Source: Enoplosus armatus (lineage: Eukaryota; Chordata; Actinopteri; Centrarchiformes; Enoplosidae). Taken from it: a stretch of 64,000 nucleotides of DNA. Each line of letters begins with the position of its first letter. Position 1 is the stretch's first letter. This document shows positions 58,990 to 64,000 of this stretch, in pieces. The translations under genes and the position numbers were made by a program. The notes beneath the pieces are model-generated. The model searched no databases and was not told where the DNA came from. It saw nothing but the letters and a program-made list of their open reading frames with translations. The DNA is taken from contig NC_092192.1 of NCBI RefSeq assembly GCF_043641665.1, positions 24,060,907 through 24,124,906 on the forward strand, in the 5' to 3' direction.

Positions 58990-61900
58990 GTCTTTTTTCC
59001 CCAACTGTTACAGTGCATATCGTCTCCTTTTTCTCACAGCAGTAGGCTCTATTTTGTTCCCAGCCTTCATCCCCTCACAGAGGAACAACAGTCCAACAGC
59101 TGACTGTTCTCAGAGATCAGCCCAACCAAGAAAATCTTTATAAATGAGGCCCCTGGCATTGACATATGTCTTGAGTGACCACTTGAGTGACCACTCGTGA
59201 TCGGATCTCACTTCCCCGCTCTATATGCAAATGAACACATACATAATTTCCATTTGCAAAGTCCAAATGCGTTGTTGTTTTTAACCACAAATGAGACAAG
59301 AATTAGGTTGGAAAAAAAGACACAGCCGGAGAGTGTTTCTGGGGGTTGGACCCCAGCGATTACTGTACAAAAACAAAACTTTACAACTTTATTCACTGAT
59401 CTTGGTGAAACTGGATCACATTTTATGGAGAAAATATTTTCTTGTTTTCCCTCTGATGTCCTCTGACTGCTCTGCCTCAACTCTGAGCTACGGAGTTTCC
59501 TGATGGACAGTAGCCGCTAACTGTTGCTGCCGTTTGCTAATTAGCTCAGTTATTTGTGCAGCTAGTGGTCCTATTAGGTATAAAGCTTAAATAAAGCTTT
59601 ATTAAACCTCCCTCGTATTAAAGCTCCCGTGCTAGCAATGTAAACACCAGCACTCCTGGGCAGAGTCAGCTAGCGTTAACAGGATCACTAGCTACACAGC
59701 TAACTGAGCTAAGTAGCTGTTGGCAGCTACACATAAAGCTATCTATCGCATCCGGAATCACCGGAAGTTGAGGCGGAGCAGCCGGTATGTACTCCATCCA
59801 CGAGAATCCATTTTGCCTGGTTGTGGTTGTTGCCAGTTGAGGACACATTCACGTACACACTGCTAAAAGAATCTGGCCATATGCGGCCCAGACCAAGTTT
59901 ATGCATCTTTGATTGAAATTTTACAGATTGCTGTGTATTCTGCAAAAATAATAACACGATTAGTGAAATTGGAAACCTAAACAAAACATTTACTTTCAGG
60001 TTAGGTCTCTCATCTTATATTTAATCTCCTCCTCATCATATCACCTGCAGATGGTTCTACAAAACTGTGTGTGTGTGCCTGGTCTGAAGTCTGCGTAAGG
60101 TCTTCTTTTTTTAAACACCAGTTTATGTGCGTGAAATGGCGTTTTTTGTACATGTGCATCTGGCCCCAGGAGACAAGCAAGACCTCAGACTCAGAGGTGC
60201 TTCTCCTCATCGTGACGGTGTCACACTCAGCCGCAGTCCGCCCCAGTGCACCTCAGAGATCACGGTCCAATGAAGCACGACAGGCCCAATTAACCCCAAT
60301 CACTTAAGTTTCACTATTAATAATCAAGGGTGCTAGCTGATGAAACCACAATCGTCAGACATAATGGTAACTGTAGCTGTGGAGTGCTTATCTCATTTTT
60401 CTCCCTAATGAAGCCTGCTGCTAAAAGCCTGCATCCGAGGAGTAAATCTGGGCCCCATTTCAGTCTTAACACCCGGCACATTCCGTCTTTTAACAGAGGT
60501 GTGTTTGGGATGATGACTTGCTGGCATACTGAAATGCTGCAGCAGCTACACTTATGTCATCCACCTTGGCATGAGTGTGCCTCCTTGGTGCTTTATTGCC
60601 CGAGTCCTCCAAAAGAACTGAAATATTGAACAGGCCTGGCTTAAAAGCTCACTAACAAATAGTGTAGTTCAGCATTTGGAGAGAGAGGAAAGGAGGACAG
60701 CTGCCAGTCATGGATGGGTTAGCTGTTTATGTGCTATTAAATTCAGAGGCCATGTGATAGGACCCCGGCTGTGGGTCGAATTGGTTGAGGCAGAAGTTGA
60801 AGCTATGACACCATGAAAAGAAACTCTTATTGTAGATCAGTAGAGAACCATGTATAGCCCAGCTCATCCTGGTTTGCCTGTTCACCTAATTGCATTATTT
60901 TCTGTTTCACATGGGGGTCCCTTTTCAGCCTCTCCACAGCGGTGTGCATAGTTCATAATAGCTGTCTATTTATGAACTATGCACTGAACAGGAAGTAGAG
61001 CCCAGCAGTTAATGGCAATTAATTGAGGTGCAGCGTTAAGCTTTTACTCTTGAGATTTGCTGCAGAAATCCTCTCAAATATATGTGAGATTATGGAGCTG
61101 CCTCCCGGTCCATATACCTCAGATGACTTGCAGGTCTCAATAATAGCACTGGAGAATTGTTGACTCTCCCTGGAGCAGAGTATTCAGTGTTCCTATAGGA
61201 CATGCTGTCAGACACTAAACACAACTGAGGGAATGCTAAGGAAAGTTGCATTAAAGGGTACTGCAGACTTCAGGCAGAGTCTCAGAATTGCTGTACAACA
61301 CAATTGATGTCAGACAAGGTGTACTGATGAAGGTTATACAAGCTGAAGATATCTATGACCGGAGTGAATGGTCCATTGCTTCCCTCCTTCCCCGTCTTGC
61401 CATCCTGTTGCACTCTTTGGATGCTGCTCCTCTCCTCTCCTCTCCAAGGTGCTCCAACCTCAAGCACATCCTCTTTTTGCCTACAATTAAAGAAGACATG
61501 TTTGGAGACTGTCATAGCGTCTGAGATGGCTCACAACAGGGTCTAGACCAACCACTCCCAACTATGACTATGTCATGACAGATGCAAACACGGCTTCCAT
61601 GCTGACACGAGCGTTTTTGTCTCAACAAAGAGTCTGGACAGATGACCAGATGATAGATATCACGTTTAGTTGGAAAGGCGAACCACGTTGAGGTGTGCAT
61701 CTGACCTGTGCCATGCGATTACCTCTTGGTCCAGACCTATCTACCAGAGCAAATAAAACATGAGCTCGCTGATTGGGTTCCCATGCTACTAGACTGTAGT
61801 ATTATTTAATATTTTATGTTGTGTTTATGCTTTCCTCTTTTATTATCGTAATTAATAGTGTATTGTCTTTAACCCGCCTAGTGCGCTGAAGAATCTTCAC

Positions 61901-62880
61901 ATTAGGAGTAAAAGTAAAGAATTTGGGCTTAGGGTGCTGGCCTGTCCATTCTGTAGCAACTAAAAGCACAGAATGGGGCTGAAGGGAAGAAAAGTTGATG
62001 AATTACACCTTTGACTTTGAGAAACAGTGATTTCAAAGGTGCTGCTGGAGGGCTGTGGGGAACATAAGAGCCAGGAAGAAAAGAAGAAAGCTATAGAAGA
62101 AGTGGCGTACATTATGGAAGAAAAAGGACTGTAGCCTATTTAAAGCACATCTTAGGGGTGTTTTTTTTTCTCTTTTTCAACAGGGACCTTGGCTGAGCAT
62201 CATCAGGGGATGCCTGGAGGAGGCCCTGCATCTACAGCATTTTACTTTCTTCCAATACACCCAAATGTGAAACCTTTTTATAGTTATGCTTAGCAACATT
62301 TTTCTCTACTTATTAATTTCTTTTTCAAAAGTCAGACAAAAAAAAATACTGACACTCCTGTTTTTGCTGTATTTAATTATAATTCAGGGGGATCATATGT
62401 GCTCTCATTTTACTTTTTAATATGCAGAAAGTGCCACACAAGAACATCTTACTAAAATCTAGGCAGCGGGGGAAAGTTAAGAGCAGGTGCTTCAAGTTTG
62501 AGCTCTGAGATTGATTTTTGCTGCAGTGAGTGTGAGATGTTTTCCCATCACTGCTCTCAGGATTTGGTCCAAGAACCAGCTCCACTTAACTGTACACACT
62601 AGTTCTTTCTTTTCCAAGCCGCAGTGAGAACGTTTAAAAGGAGTTCTCGTTGTCTTTTGTAATTTTCCATCAAAGGTCCACTCTAGGTCTCATCTGTGAA
62701 TTAATGTAAAACCCAGAAGGCACCTCCAGATGTTCACGCAGGAAATCCAAGACAGGCAAAAGAAGCTACTCCCAATTCTGTTGGGACTGTTTCTGTGAAA
62801 ATTAGCCATCTATTAACCGTCAAACATTTGTATATACGAGTGTGTATGTATGTGTTATTATAATTATTGTTATTATTCAT
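58990..62880. other. intergenic DNA with Harbinger-like ends, no recognised gene
   Basis: TTTATAAATGAGGCCCC at about 59139 and GTGCATCTGGCCCC at about 60156 look like right ends of non-autonomous Harbinger-type repeats; their partners were not found. GC-richer repeat-like DNA lies at about 59500-59830. From 60.2 to 62.88 kb no exon, domain or structured repeat was recognised. Confidence -1.
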
Positions 62881-62889
62881 CATTGCTAT

Positions 62890-63194
62890 TGTTATGTGTA
62901 TACACATCATATGTATATATATGTATGTGTGTGTGTATATACAGTATATATACATATATACACATATATATATATACACATATGATATATATACACATAC
63001 ATATATATATACATATGATATATATACACACATACATATATATACAGTATATATATACAGTACATATGATATATACACACATACATATATATATACATAT
63101 GATATATAAACACACATACATATATATATACATATGATATATATACACACATATATATATATACATATGGTATATATACACATACATATATATA
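62890..63194. repeat. TA/CA-rich higher-order tandem repeat
   Basis: CATATGATATATA-type anchors occur at about 62979, 63012, 63063, 63096, 63131 and 63164, mostly 33-35 bp apart, separated by CACACATACATATATA. It generates false frames rich in Tyr, Ile and Cys on both strands. Confidence -1.
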
Positions 63195-64000
63195 ACAAAT
63201 TTATTAGACCACCACCCAGTGTAAGGTGTTTGCCACTGCTGCCCTAAATTAACAGTATTGCTGATTACCAAAATATTTTTTTATGTTTCTGTAATGGTTA
63301 ATCCACCAGTATGTGCAAGCTCTTTAATCAAAATGATATCTTTAATGCTAAAATATAATTATTGTTGTTATCCATGAATTTTAAAATTTACTGTTTTATA
63401 AAAAAGCAGAAAAAAAAAGTAAAGCACATTATTATTTTTTGATTGAGATGCCAAATTACAGTTATTTACTTGCATTCCTGAACAGAAAATTTTGTTTTAG
63501 TGGTTGTATGTTATTCTTGATTCATTTCTGACTTCTCAGAGAATTCCAGTGTGCTGGCTCAAATTTAGGTATAAAAACGTGAATTCAGTTTGAAATTCCT
63601 CACTCCTGTTCAAAATGGTGAAGCATAGGGAACTCACTGAGAAAGAAAGAGTCCGAATTAAAGCACTTCATGATGCTGGATGGTCTTTGAGGCAAATAGG
63701 GCAAGACATAAAGTGTTTTCACAGTGTGGTCAAGTATGCCTTGGACTCGATTGCAGAGACTGGTACTTACAAAATGTGTCAAGGAAGAGGCCGAAAACGG
63801 AAGCTAACTGAAGCAGATGTCAGGCACCTCAAGATTTTAAGTACTAGAGACAGAAGGAAGACCACTGCTGATCTTCAGGCAGAGATTAATGCTTCTAGAT
63901 CAGAATCTGAGAAAGTCTCCACAATGACCATAAGCAGACGGCTGAAGGAACAAGGCTTAAAGGGAAGAATAGCTGCTAAGAAGCCATTATTGAGGCCTGC
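63195..64000 (+). mobile_element. second Tc1-like transposon, 5' part, cut by window end
   Basis: Unique sequence starts ACAAATTTATTAGACCACCA directly after a TA in the microsatellite. The transposase begins 420 bp downstream. The left end matches the expected position of a Tc1 terminal repeat, but the right end is outside the window, so the boundary is inferred. Confidence -1.
63615..64000 (+). CDS. Tc1-like transposase, N-terminal part (runs off window)
   Basis: Open from ATG (MVKHRELTEKERVRIKALHD) through 128 codons to the window edge without a stop. The first about 50 residues form a helix-turn-helix (LTEKERVRIKALHDAGWSLR, then a CFHSVVKYAL recognition-helix region). QGRGRKRKLTEAD at about 54-66 is the GRPR-like hook. 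The second HTH (TTADLQAEIN then TMTISRRLKEQGLKGRIA) and AAKKPLL lead to the catalytic domain, which lies beyond the window. It is clearly different from the DD35E transposase at 34.57 kb. Confidence -1.
   Translation, partial: MVKHRELTEKERVRIKALHDAGWSLRQIGQDIKCFHSVVKYALDSIAETGTYKMCQGRGRKRKLTEADVRHLKILSTRDRRKTTADLQAEINASRSESEKVSTMTISRRLKEQGLKGRIAAKKPLLRP

Noticed and set aside
62979..63170. Regularly spaced 33-35 bp units that could suggest a CRISPR-like array
   Set aside because: The spacers are themselves the same TA/CA sequence, and the host is a vertebrate. It is a tandem repeat.
62734..63271. Long Tyr/Ile/Cys-rich frames on both strands
   Set aside because: Produced by the TA/CA repeat array; no stop codons arise in that composition.

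Overview
The window looks like a gene-poor, transposon-rich stretch of a ray-finned (percomorph-like) fish genome. It has spliced eukaryotic gene structure, AT-rich intergenic DNA, (AT)n/(TG)n microsatellites, and repeat families typical of teleosts: tRNA-derived SINEs, L2/CR1/Rex1-like LINEs, Tc1, hAT, piggyBac, Harbinger and Helitron remnants. Nothing resembles bacterial operons or a CRISPR array.

Only one host protein-coding gene can be assembled with confidence, a ripply gene (best match ripply1) on the minus strand at 1.57-3.57 kb. Four exons join in phase into a 150-residue protein with a WRPW Groucho-binding tetrapeptide, a Ripply homology block and a very acidic tail. A TATA box lies about 190 bp upstream of its ATG. 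A near-palindromic T-box site lies about 1.7 kb upstream of the promoter, inside GC-richer DNA that may be cis-regulatory.

The rest is mobile DNA in layers. 11.2-12.25 kb: a SINE beside an L2 3' half. 14.2-15.6 kb: Helitron coding debris. 16.8-17.2 kb: a tRNA-headed repeat and a decayed tRNA-Ala-like sequence. 25.3-27.3 kb: a Harbinger MYB ORF and hAT debris. 31.7-33.3 kb: a broken endogenous-retrovirus pol. 34.386-35.939 kb: a complete Tc1-like transposon with perfect terminal repeats, TA duplication and an intact 338-aa transposase whose catalytic spacing is DD35E. 36.1-37.5 kb: two SINEs. 39.8-45.5 kb: two decayed L2 elements, one split by a younger LINE fragment with an 8-bp duplication, plus a piggyBac-type MITE with TTAA ends. 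48.5-48.9 kb: a palindromic MITE with a THAP-like remnant. 52.1-53.6 kb: a decayed hAT transposase. 53.7-55.2 kb: a broken ORF of a fish repeat-protein type I cannot assign. 55.745-55.968 kb: a hAT MITE with an exact 8-bp duplication. 56.56-58.79 kb: a 5'-truncated LINE with an uninterrupted 634-codon reverse-transcriptase ORF, inserted into a SINE. The window ends inside a second Tc1-like element that landed at the edge of a TA/CA-rich higher-order repeat.

I see no metabolic pathway or defence system. The most valuable items are the ripply1 gene with its possible T-box control, the apparently intact (possibly recently active) Tc1-like and LINE copies, and the nested insertions that order the transposition events.
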